Assembly: GCA_964023205.1 (NCBI GenBank)
Contig: OZ026851.1
Location: forward strand, 18,793,528 to 18,857,527
Direction of reading: 5' to 3'
DNA length: 64,000 bases
Source of the DNA: Lutraria lutraria
Lineage: Eukaryota; Mollusca; Bivalvia; Venerida; Mactridae
Position numbers and translations under genes: made by a program. The notes beneath the pieces were generated by a model. It had not been told where the DNA came from and did not search any database. It was given only the letters and a program-made list of their open reading frames with translations. This document shows positions 1 to 15,700 of this stretch, piece after piece. How positions within the stretch are numbered: the first letter of the stretch is position 1; the number at the start of each line of letters is the position of its first letter.

Positions 1-764
1 AAATTTATATGCCAGATTTAGGTTTAATGTGGCTCGCACATTCTTATGATGCGATGGGGGGGGGGAATATATATATTTTTATTGATAATTTATTGTATTT
101 CGGGCAATATATACTACATGGTGACTGTTTTAACAAGTGTCAAAATATTAAATTTAGGTGTCTCCAACCATATAAGTAGGTAACCTTTCCTTCCATTTCG
201 TTATTTAAATATCAGACACGGAACCAGTCATCCAAGGTCATGACGTAACTGTAAATGGTGTAAACCATCAGCTGCTAAACAAATTTTAGGAGAAAGATCG
301 TTATATTTTGAAAAATCAATGTAAGATGTAGGTTTACTAATTGAATTATGTTTTTTACATGCTTTTATCATAGTGTAAGATGGGAAACTATTTTCTTATG
401 CTTTCAAGAGCTATTCGGAGCATTTTTTTATTGCCGACAGTAGTTTGTGGTCTCTGCAGTTGGCTTCCGGAGTATGACGTCATTCAACAAAATATAGCAC
501 GAGCTTTATGTAAATATTTCCGGTATAACGAAAACGAAGGTATCACGATTTAGGGTTACTCGACGGTATGTAATATGTTTTTCCCCACTGAGAGAAAAGA
601 ATTCCCCAAAAATAAAAATTCCGCAAATTTTCCTCATCAATGGGACCTGATACCTATTCCCCAAAACAATAAAAAAAGGGCTGAAGGTCAATGTTGTGCT
701 AGCCTGGTGGATTACATACAAGACATGCTAGTTTAGATACATTCAGTGAAGGGGGAATTCTTAC
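1..764. other. DNAJC13 intron, left-edge part
   Basis: Sequence beyond the donor of the last visible DNAJC13 exon. It holds a poly-G run at about 56-66 followed by an AT run. No further DNAJC13 exon was recognised, so the next exon lies outside the window. Confidence 0.6.
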
Positions 765-3700
765 TTGTGCTAATTTAACATTGTCTCTAACATGTAGTTT
801 ATCATCTTCCATCACAGGAACATCATCTGTAGAGTCTAAATAACCCAACAATCCAGTAGGCTGTAAAACAGTAATATTCAGGATTATTATACAATATTAC
901 ACACCATTATATAGAGAGATAATCTGAATCTTTCTTATATATATGCATTTCACATGATAACATACACATTTAATATAACAAGAAGTGTAAGTGAAACACA
1001 GATGCCCCCTAACAGCCAACTGGATATTAGCAAGAACTTGACCTTTGACCAGTTGAATTTATAATCAATAGGGGTAATCTACATGTGATGACAACCAAAT
1101 CTGAGGACCTAAGGCCAAATCGTTCTCTAGTTATTTGTCAGACAAGGCTTTTGTACTGAAGGTCATTGTGACCTTGACCTTTGACGTACTGACCTCAAGA
1201 CCATTAAGGGTCAATCATCTACATGTGATAACCAACCTCCCAGCCAAATCTGAGGAGCAAAACAGTTCTCTAGTTATTGTCCTGACGAGGTTTGGTTACA
1301 GATGGACCGACCGACCTTCTGACAGACAGACCGACCAACATGTGCAAAGCAATACACCCCCTTTTCTTCGAATGGGGCATAATTACATATGTATTAAGCA
1401 TAATTGCTCATACACATTCAACCTAAATTTTCATATATAGTCAACATAATTACACATGTTTTCAACATAATTGCACAAAGACATTCAACATAACTGCAAA
1501 TACATATTCAACATAACTTTACATATGTACTCAACATTACTTTACATATGTATTCAACATAACTTTACTTATGTATTCAACATTACTTTACATATATATT
1601 CAACATAACTTTACATATGCATTCAACATTACTTTACATATATATTCAACATTACTTTTACGTATGTATTCAACATTACTTTACATATATATTCAACATT
1701 ACTTTACGTATGCATTCAACATTACTTTACATATGTATTCAACATTATTTTACATATGTAATCAACATCATTTTACATATGTATTCAACATAACTTTACA
1801 TATGTAATCAACATTATTTTACATATGTATTCAACATAACTTTACATATGTATTCAACACAACTTTACATTATGTATTCAACATAACTTTACATATGTAT
1901 TCAACATAACTTTACATACTAGTATATATTAGTACAGTTAACAACTGATCAAACCTGTAGTTATCACTAGAAGAGTATAAAACCTACCAGTAATCTACGT
2001 AATAATCCTAAAGCTGTCGGATGTCCCGTCACCCATAATCCAACCAAATGACGACTTAATTGTCTGAAAAAGGCAAATATAACAAACATCAGCCAAGGTT
2101 CAGTACTTGCTAACCAATATCCATCAAATCAAATATAGAATACTCAGGTAACCATACCAATAACTACAACTTCACAACAACTGACCTGGAGTTGTTCAAC
2201 AGAAAAAATAATGTTCAGTCCTCATTGCTTCAAATAATACACAGTCACCTTCAATGAAATTTTGAACACTACAGTTTTTCAGACTGATCACAATATGCAA
2301 ATAAAATAATTTCAAATCTTTTCTTATCTTACCTATTTGTTAACATTCTATTGTCTGCCGACTGTGTGAACATTGCTGTATGTAAATGTTTAGGTAGAGC
2401 ACCCTCAGCCAGAGCTAGATCCTGCATCTTGGCAGCTATCTCAGCATCACCTTCCTGTCAGGATAATATAGAACTAACATATACTAATTTTATAAGTATA
2501 ATGATATTGATGACTACAAGGGTAAAACTACCCAACCTAAGAAAACATGAAACATCAGTTAAAACCCATATCTCCTATATGTTGTAAATTGTACAGGGTG
2601 CACACTAGACGTCAAAAGTAGAGGGTCAAAATGATCCTTGGCAGATGATAATTTGAAGAGTAAAAATAAATTCCTACTAATGTTATAGAAATTCGACCTT
2701 TGGATCTAATTCTCGAGAGTCACAAGCATTAATTTACTAATACAAAGAGTCAAATACCATTTTAGGCATCAAATGAGAGCCCTGATTGTACCACAGCCCA
2801 CCATCCACACATATATTTAGAACAATAACCAGACAAATGTAATTTTTCTACACATATTTAATCCATTCTCAATGAATCAAGTTCAATAAACATAATTCAT
2901 AACTAGAAGTGTTTGTGAAGGCCAACTGGAGAGTAAGACCTAGACCTACTGACCTTGAAATCAATAGGGGTCATCTACAAGTGATGACAAACCAAATCTA
3001 AGGAGTTTAGGCCAAATAGTTCTCTATAGTTCTTATTGCCCAGACAAGGTTTGGTTATGGACGGACTGACCAACTGACAAGTGCAAAGCAATATACTCCT
3101 TTTCTTGAAAAAGGGCATAATTAACCAAAATCCCAAACCATCACACAAAACTTAACAGACATAACTTCTCAAAGACTGGCTTTCACTCACAGGGTGGCCT
3201 TTATTCAGAGATGGTCGATAACAGTTTTGACTGTATATAGACAGAATTAAAATGAAGTGCAGACAAGCATACTCACCTCAATAATAGCTTTCATAACTAG
3301 CCCAGCACCTTTAACTATAGCGGTAGATGGATGCTGAAATAATCAACAAATATAGACTTTATAATACTTTTCCTTAAATAGAAAATTACTTAACCATTCA
3401 GTCTTAGAATTTAGTGCTAGACTGAGGACTGAGTCCACCAAAATGGCCGTAGGTCCAATAAATCTGAAAAGGTCAGTTGTCCGAAAGTCTAGTAAATTTT
3501 TCAGTGATAATCTTTATCATATTTCAGCAAAAAAATTAAATCATTTGCGTACTATTTTTGGTCCACTAAAAGCTCTTTGGTCCAGTAAATGTTCAGTGAT
3601 TAAAAAAGTTTTTTTGTGAAGATTTAACATTTACTAGATGTAAGATTATATAAACTTTTTAATAAAATTCAAATAAATCAAAGTATAGGTCCAGTTCTTC

Positions 3701-6700
3701 AATGTTCACATATGATAGATTTATCAATTAAGCACATACCAAATAAGTCCAGAAATTTTAAAAACTTACCTGAAACAATTTGAACACAATCCTACCATTT
3801 GCAGCCACCATTTCTAACAAGGAATCAAAATGGCCGCCATCAGTGGTTTCACTGTATGGTGCACACAATGAAAATGTTAGAAAATCCAACATGGCTGATA
3901 TTACAAGAGCACCAGTGTTGTGTATCTGTAACATACAGATAAGAGTAGAATACAATCATTATGATGAAGAAATACTGCTAAAGTTAACTGTTAAACATGT
4001 TTAATATAAATTTACCAGTGATCTTTTTTTGCCTGATTGGGAAAGGTACCAGTACCAGACAAAATTTGCGGCATTTTGACTTAAATTGGGAATCTTTTAA
4101 TAAATTGAGAATTTTTAAAAAACAAAGACATTTATATTATCAACTGCACCTATTTGGTTTTTACTTCAGCACTGAATGTTGCAATAAATTTAGTAAAAAA
4201 TAATCGTTTTTTTTATGAAAAAAGAAAATTCTGCACCAGATATGATTTTTTTCCTTTTTTTGAAATTGGGAAAATGGATAATTTTTCCGATTTGGGAAGG
4301 TACCTTTTACGGGTACTAAACAAAGAAGGAAACAAATCACTGGATAACTGAATTTTGTTAAATGTTTCAGTTCAGTGGGTTTAACATCAATTTTCAATGA
4401 TTTTTCAGTTATATACGACATCAGGTTCATGTAATCAGCTTTCCTGGAGTGTATTCTTACCAGTACAAACTAACCCATCCACTACGAATTGGCAACTCCT
4501 CCACATATGGGGGAGAAAAATTGACATTTTTGTCAAATTTTCATAGGAGGGTATGACCTGCCACGACCACGATTCAAACCTAGATCGCTAGGTTAGAAGT
4601 TCAGCACGCTAACCACAGCCATGGTCTATGTTAAATAAATAAAACAAGAGGATGTCAAATAGTGAATACATACGACATGTTCATGAAACATTTCTAACAA
4701 TGTTTTCAGGAACTTCTGTGATGAGAGTAGAGATGTTTTGTTCAACTGTTCCTGCCGTAGATCGTAGTCGTCATGCATTGGTTGCATCAATGCACACAGC
4801 ATATCTACAGCAGCATGTTTGATTCCTTCATGGTTTCTCTTGAGGGCTTTAACAACCTTGATACCCACCTTCTCACGCATTCTGTAAATTTATAACAACA
4901 TTGCCTTAATAAAAACACAATGCAACTATAAACTTGATGAAATTGTTACCATTGTAGAGAAATGCTATATAGGATATTCAAAAGACACACAATAACACAG
5001 GTTTGAGTTAACATGTATCTATAATTTTAATAATGTCAACTTCATGGAAGCAATATTTGATATAAGGGTGCATAATTGATAAATCAGACAATGAGCAGAC
5101 TCCATGTACTACAGTTTTTCTTGTGTATGATGTTATTTTAAAATTGCAACCATTTTTATACATAACAAGAGGGCCATGATGACCCTGTATCGCTCACCTG
5201 AACAAGGTGTACAGGTCATGTTCCAGTTTAATGCTACTTGTGTGATATTCATTTTGAAATTGAGTCAGCAGTTTGAAATTTTCCATATAGAAATACTGGG
5301 AAAACTAGCCCCATGATCTTCATAGATCAACTAGATTTGAAGGTATCTGATAGAGGACCATGCAAGGATGACTGCTGTAAAGTTTCAATATATTTGGCTC
5401 AGTGGCTTCAGAGGAGAAGTTGTTTAAGCAAAATGTTGCACAACGGACACAGGGTAATCACAATAGCTCACTTTGGCACTTCGTGCTAGGTGAGCTAAAA
5501 ACCCAAATCAAATTTACAGAGTGAACTACACTGAGCCTAGAGCAGCACAGGGGGTATAACACAGTGTATGTGAAATATGGAGAGAAAAGAGGGGGACAGA
5601 GGTACATACTTAGGTAACTGAGTAAATGCACCAAATCCTGCCTTAGATGCAACAAGTCTTCTCAATGCATGGAACTGAGCTTCTAAATTCTCAGCATCAA
5701 TCACATTCTGATCTCCTTCTTGTTCTAACAATCCAGCTAATGCATTGTTGATCAGCTTCTCTTTGTTCTCAGCAAATATACGCTAAAAAGATGTATTTAA
5801 AAAGTAATGTATTTGTCAAATTATTAAGCATATTTGTAACACATGGATACTTATTTAACCATTTCTGATGTGTATTTTACGCAGATAATGCATCCAACCT
5901 GAACTACTGTAAGTATCACAATTTTAATTTTACATAGACATTATGATTATAATATACATGTATATAAATAAATGATGAGTTCAAATCTTAAGACATAATT
6001 TACACTACTCATATGTATATACATTATCATACTAGTATACTTAATCACTTGAAAATAACATTACAGAGAAACAGTTAGATCATGAATTTTATCAGGATTT
6101 CTAGGTAAGTAAACTAGAGCTGTCACAGAGGTGACTAATACCCCCGCCTCCGCTTTGACACTAAGAATGTGAAAGTACACTTCACGGCTAAGTTCAAGGG
6201 GACATAACTCTGCACTGAGTGAATCGCTGGACATGAAAATTGTGTCTTGCACATCTACAGTTGATGGTGTTAACATATTTCATGTTTCATTGCAATCGCT
6301 TAAAAATGTGGAAGTAGTTCGCTCCACAAACTTTTATGCGGACAGACAGACTGACCAACGACCAACCAAGCGACAGAGTGAATCCAATATACCCCCTCTC
6401 AAACTTCGTTTGCGGGGGTATAATAATGGATAGATAATACAGTATATGATACAGTATTGTAAATGTTATACTTACATCTTGTGTGACTGCATGCAGAAGA
6501 CCACTGTATGATATATTACTGTTAAATCTTGATACAGCCATACTAAATGTCATACCATCTGTGAATATATAACATTATATATTCAGTAAAAAGACAAGAT
6601 ACTGCATTTGAAATATACATATGCTCACCCAGTGGCATGCTTGACAATAGATTTAGAATCTTAATGAGGTCGATGTATAAAAGTAGAAGCAAAGTTTCAA

Positions 6701-9700
6701 ATATACATAATTTGTCTCCTTAGCATTAAAAGAGGGCTATCTAACAAACTTGTATAAAAAGCCATTTTAATTCTAAGGTGACTAACTACCCTATGTATTC
6801 AATACAGATAAATTAAACAAGTTCTGTAACTGCACCAAATATTGGTAATAATAATCAAAATCAGTACAGGTCAGATGTGTTGGCGCTAGATGACACGGTA
6901 AAATATGGTTAACCAAGAAAGAGCTCATTTAAAATATTGTAAGTTCAAGTCTGGTCAAGGTAAAGCAACAACTGAATAAGCATTAAAGCTAAAGACAAAA
7001 CTGTAAAATCTACTTAACCTCAGGCTTAAATTAAAATTAAGTGTGTTTGCCCTTTACCGACCGACCCGAAAAAATCATGCTGACTCAAAAAATTTATTGC
7101 AAAATCTGGAAGAACTTTATTTTCATACTTGGGAAAATATACATGTATACACTCAGTGCTTTTGATAAACATTTAAAGTAGGTATCATTTGAAGTAATGA
7201 AGGAAAACAATAATGTGTGTTAAGGCACTGAGTATGTTATGTTGTATGGTAGCAGAATATATTAAATGAATATAGAATGCATCTAGATAGAAGTGTAATT
7301 TCATGCTAGGTAAATGTAGAAATAAAATAAAATATTTTTCCTACCTACAGACCCTCTTCTAAAATTCAGGGTAGGTAAAGGGCGAACAAACATATTTTTA
7401 ATTTAGGCCTCATACAGACGGACAGATGGACAGGGCAATCGTTACATGCCGCTGCATCGTTATATACTGGGGATATAAAAACAAGACATATAGACAGACA
7501 TAAGAAGTTCTCAGTTACTGAAGGACATTACCAATGTTTATCTATTTTTGTACTAGGCTTCTATCATTTTTAGGGAATAAGATGAAATGAGTCATTGAAT
7601 AAAGTCAACATGACCTACCAGGCTGGTTTGTTATAAACTTCAAGTGTTGACTTTCTACTTCTTCATCAACAGGTACAGTGAAGGGACCTGAAATTATAAA
7701 CATAAAACAGTCAAAACTGTGAATAAAGGTCACCCTTGGAAAAGACAAAATGTGGTCTTAATGGACAGGTGGCCTTTACACAGAGGTAATTTTGTTATTA
7801 ATAAGAAATGACCGTTTTTTATAAATGACCATTGTTGACTGGGTGGCCTATATTTGGATGTGGCGGCTAACATAGGTTGGACTATATATATGTTATAAAG
7901 AATTAAATAAATATATAAGAACACTATACATGATATATATGTAATGATAGAACTAAAATATTAGAGGACTGGACGCTATATATAGACTATGATACAAAAG
8001 CATAACTATATAAAATACATGTGATGCATATTTTATTTTTTAATTTAAAACTGGCAAAAAAAAATACAATAAAACTGTAGAACTTACCAAGTCTATGACC
8101 ACGGTGTGTTGGTGTCATTCTAACACATACATCACGATTTCCTGATGCTCGTACTCCATCTAAAACCGAGGCAATTAAGGCATCCCTGAAATAAAAAGAT
8201 GTTGCAAGTAAATAAAATCCAAAAAGTAATACATGTTTGATACATATCAGTACTTAACCCTTTACTTCATAGCCCCCTAGTCAATATACATACTGTATAC
8301 TAATAGTGGATCAGATAAACTTGGTACACTGTCTTCATACAGGTTATTGGGAAATGCTACTGATTTGACACATGTCTACTTCATCACTGGTTTATTATAC
8401 TAAATATTAATCCCATCAAATTATTGTAAAAATAAAAGTTGTTCATAATTTAATAACCTTTTGTATGATGTAATGTTTGTAACTGTGGGATAAATATTAA
8501 AAGAAATAAAGGGGAACAAAAATTGCAAAAAAAATCTGTAAGCATATTTTTGCCTTTTCTGATTTTTTTTCTATTGACACCTGGTCATTTTATCACTTCA
8601 TTGTAATGCTAAATAATGGTTTTATAATTTCTGAATTATACCAAATTGATGGTATTTAATTTATCTTACTTGCTATGCAAAAATATCTGATGTTAGGCAA
8701 ATATTAAGGGCAATATAATGTGTACAAACTGACACAAGGTCCATGTTTTTTCCTTATCCTTTTTTTTTATTTGCCCTTTCTGTTTACTACAAGACATACA
8801 ATAAAAAATCTTAATGCAAGAATTGTTATTGCAAACTCCACTAAATAATACTTTGGGTTGTAAAAATCAATACTTTACACTCGAAATTAAATAAATGTGC
8901 AAAGGTAAAACTTGGCTCAGTGCCAGTGATTGACGGTGCACGTGCAGGAATTCATGTCCAACAATCAAGGTCATCGTGACCCAGACAGAGTGTCTTATAA
9001 ATGTGTCAAGTTCAAAGGATGTTTTTTTAAAACAATCAGAGGTTGTGAAAGTGTACCATAGTACAAAAAACTTTAACCTAGTTGATCATAATTTGGCATA
9101 TCAATTAACACCGAATTCGTTATGTTTTTAATCGTATTTCACACGCATTCGCGGCGAGTCTTTGTGACTTGAATATTGTTTTACATCAAAGACGAGTGAA
9201 ACAGTCGTATATGACTTTTACTGCATCAAATTTGTTTGATGATACGGAATAAAGGATAATATTTACGTATGTTTCAACAAATCTCCCAGCATATTAAATT
9301 CATGTCAAAAATAAACCATGTGCTTGCAGACTTCTGTGTTCATGATACGTCTAGTGATCGGCGCGCACCTGACTCGTTTTGTGTTTACATAGTATTTACA
9401 ACTTTCACCGAATAATAGACGAAATATTTTTTTTGCTGATTTGTCTTCATGGAATATTAGAAATTATAGTTTTTGGAATAAAAAATCGGCGATATTTCGG
9501 AGGGAAAGGTATTTATTTAGGCTGAACAACAAATTGATTTGATTGGTAGAGTCATATTGTTCTGCAATAAATAAGCCCCGCCCATGAGAAGATTAAATCC
9601 CATATGGAAATTTGTCACACGTGTCAGCTGTAAAAACAATGCGGCACCATAAAACTCCGGGTGACATTAAAATGATGATATAATTAGGGACCCATACTGA

Positions 9701-12700
9701 TAGCCAACTTAATCCCATTGATGACCGCATCAATTAGCACATGTTATTTGTTAATCTGAATTTGATTTTCACACGAGACGTTGACACTGTATATTTCTTT
9801 TATTGCACTCGAGACACGGCGAACTACTGATTATTATCTTTATTATGTCATTTTTGTTTGAAAATATTTAAGATATATAATTGTTCTACTGTTGTTTGGC
9901 TTTGACTTAAAATTCCACGGCAAAATTGTCATTAGAAATGAACCGCGTGTCTGCAGACTGTATACTGTGTAATCTCAACACGATACGTCATCGTGTACGC
10001 GCGACCTGTCTTGTGTTTAAACGCAGTTAACCACATAATTTTATATACAAACAATATTTTTTTGTTAACGTTATGTCTTCATGAAATATTGAATTTTACA
10101 ATCGTTGTTTTTAAAAATCGCCGATATTTTGGGAAAAATGATTTATTGAACTTCAAAAATCAACCACGTAAAATACCGGGATTATGAAGTAGACGGTCTA
10201 CCCGCGAAATACCGGGATTATGAAGTAAGCGGTCTACACGTGAATATACGGCTACATGAAGTAAAGGGTTAAACCCCAAATGTCAATTTTAAATTATTTG
10301 TCATTGTGTAACTATGTGCTATGTACAAGTACCTGTCATGTGTAAATTAGAATACTAAATTTGTATCTAATACCTACTGAACACTTGTTCCAGGAGCCAC
10401 ATAATGTACCATTTACTTTATGATTTTTTTCAAATTTGTAAAACTTTTGGATATATTACAAAACAACATTGTACAGGCTGTGGAGCACATAAATCGTACT
10501 GCCGCCTCCTGCTTCTGCACGGATGCCGCAGGGAAAGGAGGCTTAAGGCAGTCTACGGCAATTCAGACACATGGCAGCCAAATGTGAACAAGGCATAAAT
10601 GATTATTTTTATTTCTATACATCTTGGACTAAACTTTGATAATGATAAAAAGTGATCTGCGCAAGCACTATGAAGTTTTGTGTTTAAAAGATTACCTGTC
10701 TGTAGACATGTATGTCCGTACAGCACCTTTCACATATTCTACTGAAAACTGTTGGGGATTCTCTGGATCTCTTATTATGGCAAAAATCTGTAAGCATATA
10801 AATCATACAAAGGTATACATAAGGCACTAGTGATTATTTTGTAACAAAGAAATGCTGTATTTTCATTTATTTTTGTTGGGCTCAATTTTCGTAGTTTTTA
10901 CTAAAGTGACTATTTTGTGGGGACATAAATTTGTGGATTTTGATTTCTGAAAAAATGCCTTATCTCTGCATTTAAATTTGTGGGGATTTGATTTCGTGGA
11001 TGAGCTGACCCACAAAATCTACGAAATTAAATCCAAAATGAAAATCAATGACTCCACAGTAATAAACTTTTTTACAATTTTCCAACACTTAGGCCAAATT
11101 CAATTGAAGAAATCCCTGATTTTTCTTTAACTATGGGAATTCTGATAAAGTTTCCTGATAAATTGAGTAGACAAATACTTACATCACACAAAGGTTTACA
11201 GGTGGTCACGTTATATGTAGCAGGATCTCGTTCTACGAGACATGTTTCTGTCAGACATAGAGTCCTACGTACATGATCCGTGTGACGTGGTGAGACTTTC
11301 TGTACAGTAAACTCAGCATATGATGTCAGCGCTTCATCTGAGCTACAACAGATTAATACACAGCAATTGATATCTCTGTCATGTTAAATAGGCATCTTAC
11401 GGTAACACTTTGTTATAACTACGGTAGGATTTATTATTACCTTCATCTGACTCACCCCCCCCCAAAATAATACTCCTGTTCTAAATTGTTAAATGATAAT
11501 CCAATGACTGGAATTTCGTAATTAAAACTTAAATTATGAAAATTGAAGGACTAGTCATGTCTACTAGTTATTACATGTAAGCAGGGAAGTAGCTGTGGTC
11601 CAGTGGCCAGTGCACTGGACTTGGTATCCCAGCGTTCCAAGTACAAATCCCAGTTATAGCAGCTCATGACCTTCTTTGAAAATTTGACAAAAACTGTTCA
11701 GTAAAGAAGTGACCACCCTCCATGGTCAAGTGGTCCAGATCGCTGACTTCAAATCACTGTAACCTCTCACTGATAGAGGGTCGTGGGTTTCAAGCCCAGC
11801 TACTGCGACCATGTCTCTTTATGTGAGAAAGTAGGCAGTTGCTTACAGAGGATGATAATCTAGTACTGGTTTTCGCCAGTACCGATGGTTAGGTGAACTG
11901 TCTGCCTCATATGACTCTCCACTGTTGGAAAGGGGCGTAAAATCAAAACAAACAAAAACAAACAAATCAGTAAAGAAGCCCAGAAATGGTACATACCTAT
12001 ATTTGCCTAATCTGTGCATTTGGAACTGATCAAAAGTTAATGGTTGTTTCCTTTGTTTAATTGCTATACCAACATAATTAGATGCAGCTTCCATTACACT
12101 CTTAATAAGATCATCTTTTTGTTCTAATTGAAACAAATGCTGAAAAACAAAATTATCAATTACAAAAAAAAAAAATTCTCAAGAAACGCCACATGCATAA
12201 AAAACTAACAAACCAAATAGAAAAAAAATCTCGTTAAAAACTTAAAATTTAAGGTAATTTGGGGTTAAATTTGGGGGTTTTAAAATTAGGGATGTCAAAA
12301 TTGACCGAATCAAGTATCCGGATATCCGGATCAGACATCCGGATACATCCGGATGTTCGGATCGATCTTTACACTGTTATTTAGTATTTACAGTTTTATC
12401 GTAACCAGTTTTCGCGATCATCTGCTCAACGCTTGTTTCAGTTGAATTAATATTATATTCAATATTGACTAAAAACGAATAATAATGAAAAACAAATACG
12501 CACAATACAATCAAACTCCACACGTATTTTACTCAAACCGGTGTGAACCATTTCAAAGATTCACTGCCTGTTTCTATTTTAGTCCAGATGGAACATTCCT
12601 GAATTTAAAGTTATTGTAAAGCGTACGTACGTCATCATGTCTCTATACATGCAAGTTTGATGATGACGCGTATTTTAAGTTACACGGGTTATTTACTAAA

Positions 12701-15700
12701 TCGTAATGGCGAATTGTCTCTAAAACTGGACCAAAGAATGTCGGCGTCCTTTTGCTGTAACTAATTTTTCTTTGATACCAACTTCTTAAACAATTCACCG
12801 CCTTTGATTAAACCGCAATGCTACATAAATGGCTGTACGGAATCTGCGTACTCAAACTTAACGCATAATTATATGCAGCATAATTTACTCTTGTCTACCA
12901 CGTGTTCGGACTAATTACTATCAAGGGATTAACAAATGATCGCTCCGCTCGATTGCATGATTACCTTGACGTGTTTTAATAATTGGGGTATTGAGAATGG
13001 CGCGAACAACATACACCAAGGTTTGTGACATTATGCACGTACAGGCTTAGCGACGGACCGAATTTTATGAAACTTTTATGGACCGACTTTTTAAAGTCGT
13101 TTTATGCTACTCAAATCAGTCTGGGACGTTGACGTTGATTAAGCGGTATCACTAAATAAACTTTAAAACTTGATAATAAGTCTTTAGTTAAAACTGCACG
13201 TGCACTAATTATCAACATTCGATCATCAAATGACAAACTTTCATTATATAATAAGACGTGTGAAAAATAAATCATTTCTATTATTCAGTTTTGACATTTA
13301 ATAAAATCGCAATATACCGTACTTTAAGTAAAATGTTGATATGCGATGTCAATAGTGTCACCGGTGTATATTGTGGGCCTAGCATACACTATGTTAAAGT
13401 GTCATCACCATGACGACGTCGACTTAATTGCACCTCGTGTGTACGACACTTTGAATATACTTTATGACAGTCAATTTCAGCAACATTTATACGCATTTTA
13501 GACGACGGTAGTATTTTGATACGAACATCCGGATCCAAAAATTGGATCCGAACTTCGGAACGGGATCCGAACGTTCGGATATCCGGACTCCGGTTGACAT
13601 CCCTATTTAAAATATGTTTTTTTTTTATACAATTTTACCATCACAGGCTGTTAACACAGGCCGTGACAGTATGTATATAATATACATAAACATAGATATG
13701 ATAGTTTGTAGACATACATTTTAATTTACAGTAGATAAAAAAAACTTAATATGTACACAAGGGGAACATGACATTCTTACACTTGGCAAACCAGGATAAC
13801 AGATTTATCGACAAACAATGCTTTATTCACCAAGTTGTTTCCTGTCTTAAGTTACATCAAGTCCTTACACAAAAAAAACTATGTTTTACAAATAAATCCC
13901 ATACCAATCTGCTAAATCCACCATGTATCACAGCGACCCCACCAGGATAATCCGACATCTGGGTTAGACCTTCCATGTCTTTGTAGTCATAGGAGCATAG
14001 GACCCTGTTTGTCTGTCTGTCTACTTGATCCAGGGAACTCTGGGACACTTGTAGAATGATGGGAACTTTGCTTTCAGACCAGTGCTGTTTCATTGCATTA
14101 AATCTCTACAACATACAATAAACTCTATAAGTTGATATTTCTGCGTGTCGAAAAGTTAGCGAATTTCAAATTCTAGACGTTTTGCGTGCCGAAATTTTAG
14201 CGAAATTCCAACTGGTAATGTGTGTAATAATAGCATGTCGTAAAAATCACAATCAGAAGTGTGTCATGCGTAAAAACATACCGTGTCCCATGTACAATAC
14301 GATTTCCAATTAATTAATATCATCGTCTATTGGTGTTATGGTAAAATTCTTTCCGCAATCGGCAGATATTTACGCGAGATGCTATATTAGCGAATTTTGT
14401 CCATTCGCGTAATTCGCTAACATTTCCACGTCGCTAACTTAACCACTTATACAGTATAATACTTACTGCAGTCACAGTTGTTGTAGTTAGAACACTGCAC
14501 ATGTAACCCGGCAATAAGGGTTTGAATCCTGGTTGCAGCAGGTCATATACAGCTTCAATGACGACAATGTCGATTTCCCTAAATATATTGAGAAGTTACC
14601 GGTTCCTTGTGGAAGGGTAAGTTAGTACTGGTTGGATTATAGCCCAGGAAAACTGTTAAGAAGAACCGGCTGTCGTATATAACTGAAATATCGGCACTAA
14701 AAATGGCATTAGACCCACTGAAACAAACAGTCTCTATTGCACCTTACAGTTTGTTTATGAATTTAGCATCATATACAAATCAAAATGTTGTATATGTATT
14801 TGCTAATTTGACCAATGCCACAACAAATTATTGTAAAGGCTGATTTCAAAATATCTATTCATATTTGTACATGATATGATAACCACAGATTGTTTATACA
14901 CTGAGGTATTACAATAGCTGTGTACTGTAACTCACCTTTTTCTGGAAAGATTTATCAGCAAACTGATCCCTGAATCTCTGTAATAAAAGTAGCAATCAGA
15001 ATATAACATTACATATAATCATCACTTCATGTAAAGTAAGGCAACGGCACAATTTTTAATGCAAAAATGCTATTTCAATTAAAACACCAATTGTAACAAT
15101 TTTTTTGAAGTAGAACATACACTCAAACATAAACCTGTCAACAAAGCTTGTTTAAGGCTATCCTTAGGAGAGATGAAATATGTCCTTAATTGACAGGAGG
15201 CCTTTATTCGGAGGTCATTTTCTTGTAATTAATCAATGAGTTTTTAAAAAGAATGACCTTTATTCACAGGGTGGCCTTTATTCAGAGGAGGCTGCTAACT
15301 AACACTGACATGAGCGATCATGCTCTGTTGCGAAACTTGACTTACACCTCCTATGTGGTCTTGCAAGGCCACATTTTTTATAAATTGGAGGTCAATGAAT
15401 TTCTAGTAAATCCGTAAAACAATAAAATTTCAATAGTACTGCTAGTTTGTCAAAACAGTTGAATCAACTGTAAGAGCATAAGACTTTTTGCGACCTACCA
15501 GCAGTCACTTCTATTTTGTAAACCAACAGATAAAACAGTTGTGGCCAAATGGAAAACAGTAACAGATAAGTTGATTAATGACTGGGCTCTCCTTTGACCC
15601 GAGCTCCCGGGTTTTGACGCACGAAAATTTCAAAATACGCTTGTTTGACCCGCAATGTAAATACTCCATGCGTCAACTTTGACCCGGGGGTATTTCCCAA

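Noticed and set aside
1571..1807. Frame of alternating MYSTLLYI / [10 protein letters not shown] words
   Set aside because: Translation of the 23-bp minisatellite.
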